64,000 nt of DNA from Hyposmocoma kahamanoa (Eukaryota; Arthropoda; Insecta; Lepidoptera; Cosmopterigidae): NCBI RefSeq assembly GCF_003589595.1, contig NW_020654748.1:2622173-2686172 (forward strand), written 5' to 3'. Both the position numbers and the translations under genes were made by a program. Shown here piece by piece: positions 62,137 to 64,000 of this stretch; position 1 is the stretch's first letter, and every line of letters begins with the position of its first letter. A model generated the notes under the pieces. The model was not told where the DNA came from, ran no database searches, and was given only the letters and a program-made list of their open reading frames with translations.

Positions 62137-62425
62137 ACCTATAGTGCGTTCGCGGACTGCATCCGATTCGTATTCCTTCCGAATCCGAGACTATATAAAT
62201 CTAGAAAACTCAGACCCACTTCAGATGTCGCTTGTGCGCTAAGTCCTATTCGAATGCGAGAAAATACGAGTATTGCTTGTATACCTACAGATAAAATGAT
62301 CCCTACAACATTTCGGACCGTCATTTCTCTTCGGTATTTTAACCGAATCGTTCAATTGGATATCGGTCTCGAATCGAAGGGCGCTTTCCGAACTATTCAG
62401 AACATTCCGAATTAAACGTTTGATT
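62137..62425. mobile_element. Foldback-type element, GCGTTTGCG/CATCCGATTC family
   Basis: AGTGCGTTCGCGGACTGCAT, CCGATTCGTATTCCTTCCGA; inverse of much of 17387-17616 (for example TCTAGAAAACTCAGACCCAC). The open frames on both strands here are shadows. Confidence 0.55.
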
Positions 62426-62565
62426 CGGATACGATATCGTTATCCAACAGCGTTTACGAAGTTAGTCGATGAAATAGATTATAAGAAAAATGAAAATCCT
62501 TTTATATCCATTTTTAAGACTTTAATGGCCTAAAATATAGGAATGCATTAGTCTTGCATTAAAAT

Positions 62566-62790
62566 TATTAACTTACAATTATATGGACGTCGGGTCCGCG
62601 CTAAAAAGTGTCCGCACTTGTAAGGCGCTAAAATCGTATACAGAGCGCCAAACTCCGCTTTAGTCTTCATTTGTTCTACTGACAGCGCGATACTGCGATG
62701 ACATTACAATTTAAATTTCGAATAGGTTGACTTGGGACATTTTTTTCGTGGTTTTTGTAGACCCGTCGTCCATTTATTTGTAAGTCAATG
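62566..62790 (+). mobile_element. hAT-like MITE, 225-bp class
   Basis: Left end mutated (TATTAACTTACAATTATATG), right end TTATTTGTAAGTCAATG intact. Flanks ATTAAAAT at 62558-62565 and 62791-62798. Confidence 0.9.
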
Positions 62791-63111
62791 ATTAAAATAA
62801 ATTAATAACACTGAACAAAATCCAGACTTTATTTAAAATAATAAAAGATTTCCTTATTACATTCTTGCTTCGTAAACAATAGGACGTTCGGTAACTTTCA
62901 TTCGATAACTATGTTCTGAATAACGTTTGTAGTCTTCGCCGGTCGAGAAGTTCGAGTAATCGAGAGTGACGTCACTTCGGTTTGATTTAGAAAACGATAG
63001 TTTGACGTTCGACTAGAGTGTTGTGAATAAAAATGAAAAGAAATCGGCCGGACTGAATCTACCCCCAGATGCGAATCGGACGTAGTGCACAAACGCTCTT
63101 ACAGCTACCAT

Positions 63112-63175
63112 CGCTGACTAGTTTACTATTAGACTAGTAAGTATAAACTAGTGGAGTAATAACACAAGAAAAATG
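63112..63175 (+). mobile_element. tRNA-box inverted-repeat element, outer-end fragment
   Basis: ATAAACTAGTGGAGTAATAA, CACAAGAAAAATGAATATCA only. Confidence 0.45.
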
Positions 63176-63206
63176 AATATCACGTTATCATGGTTCAATA
63201 ATGTTA

Positions 63207-63368
63207 AAAATTACAGGCATATAGGATTTATCAACATTCCGTTTCAGGGCAACGGATGCAGTGATAATGCACCCTAGATCTTCGCAATCCAAAGCTCTGA
63301 AGTGCAATGCAAATGTTACAGATAGGTGTGTCGCTGACCACACGTCGCATGATATCGTAAAAAACCCT
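63207..63368 (+). mobile_element. SINE B 3' half, old copy
   Basis: AAATTACAGGCATATAGGAT, GTTTCAGGGCAACGGATGCA, CAAAGCTCTGAAGTGCAATG. Confidence 0.75.
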
Positions 63369-63651
63369 TTTTAGAAAGTCAAAATCGCTGCCTCTCGTGC
63401 AATATTCTCAAGAACTTTAGCAAATATAAAGTGGTCGGACGACACGCACCAAACGATGGTATTTTTACCGAAACTGGTTATGAACCGGTACCACTCCGTT
63501 TCATGGTCAAGATCTCGTATTAGGACGGAAATTGTCTCGGAGATGCAAATTTTATAACCATATGTGGCTTATGATGCGGAATTGTACAGGTCACTTTTTG
63601 CATTTAAGGTCATTACTTGTAATTTATATCAAATTTAGGTTTGATATTTGA

Positions 63652-63860
63652 CGGCCTCCGTGGTCATGTGGCTTGCACACCGGTTTTCATGGTGTTGCCA
63701 TCTCTGAGGTCCCGGGTTCGATCCCCGGCCGGGTCAGTGTAGAAAACTAACTTTTCTATATTGTCTCGGGTCTGGGTGTTTGTTTCCCATTTCCACAACA
63801 CAAGTGCTTTAGCTACTTACTTTGGAATTACTGTCCCACCTGTGTGCAACCGTGTTCAGA
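63652..63860 (+). mobile_element. SINE C copy (tRNA-derived)
   Basis: GGCCTCCGTGGTCATGTGGC (A-box region) and GGTTCGATCCCCGGCCGGGT (B box), then TTGTCTCGGGTCTGGGTGTT and CAACACAAGTGCTTTAGCTA. The 3' boundary is uncertain. Confidence 0.7.
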
Positions 63861-64000
63861 ATGGTGTTGGGGAAAGATTGCAAAAATATTCTGTAGACCT
63901 GTGGGCCAAGGTAACCACTCAGTGAAGCCCCAAAAAGCGTGAGCGATGGCGTTACGAACTGGACGCCTACGATAAAGCTTGGGTCTAGATAGCTCAGAGA
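63861..64000. other. Window end, unassigned
   Basis: Moderately GC-rich sequence after SINE C (GGGCCAAGGTAACCACTCAG); nothing recognised. Confidence 0.35.

Noticed and set aside
62139..62415. Open frames on both strands at 62047-62415
   Set aside because: The same sequence in inverse occurs at 17387-17616 as a foldback-type repeat, so the frames are incidental.

Overview
This is a eukaryotic, almost certainly lepidopteran, nuclear window: AT-rich, sparsely coding, with canonical GT-AG introns and many repeat types typical of moths and butterflies (tRNA-derived SINEs, Jockey/CR1-like and RTE-like LINE tails, Penelope-like and piggyBac elements, many MITEs). The family names rest on motifs recognised by eye; no database was searched.

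One protein-coding gene is supported. It lies on the minus strand and encodes a storkhead-box (STOX / Drosophila knockout) winged-helix protein. Five exons are visible in transcription order: 50162-50002, 41828-41635, 5465-5238, 4980-4826 and 4729-2858. All phases are compatible, giving 2,610 nt (869 codons plus stop). The first visible exon starts in phase 0 inside the winged-helix domain, so the true N-terminus lies upstream, either undetected between 50163 and 64000 or beyond the window. Coding sequence is about 4% of the window. The visible introns are about 8.2 kb, 36.2 kb, 257 bp and 96 bp.

Layout: 1-2.8 kb is 3' flank with a MITE end, a SINE and two hairpins. 2.86-5.47 kb holds the three 3' exons. 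5.5-41.6 kb is one giant intron filled with nested mobile elements. 41.6-50.2 kb holds two exons and an intron with a 400-base assembly gap (43347-43746) and a CpG-rich patch (48.2-48.4 kb). 50.2-64 kb is upstream intronic or flanking repeat-rich DNA.

The best-documented mobile signals are as follows. (1) A hAT-like MITE family has five copies of exactly 286 or 225 bp plus a 27-bp pure inverted-repeat remnant, each with a readable 8-bp target duplication. (2) About 25 copies of a SINE ('B') occur, only two keeping a tRNA-like head. (3) Ten copies of a second tRNA-derived SINE ('A') end in ATT repeats. (4) A degenerate piggyBac and a GC-rich piggyBac-like MITE are both bounded by TTAA. (5) An element family has ends that carry tRNA-like promoter boxes in inverted orientation. 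(6) Penelope-like fragments carry inverted terminal repeats. (7) A 369-bp sequence is present twice in inverted orientation, one copy flanked by a 72-bp direct duplication. Several insertions are nested, so relative ages can be read.
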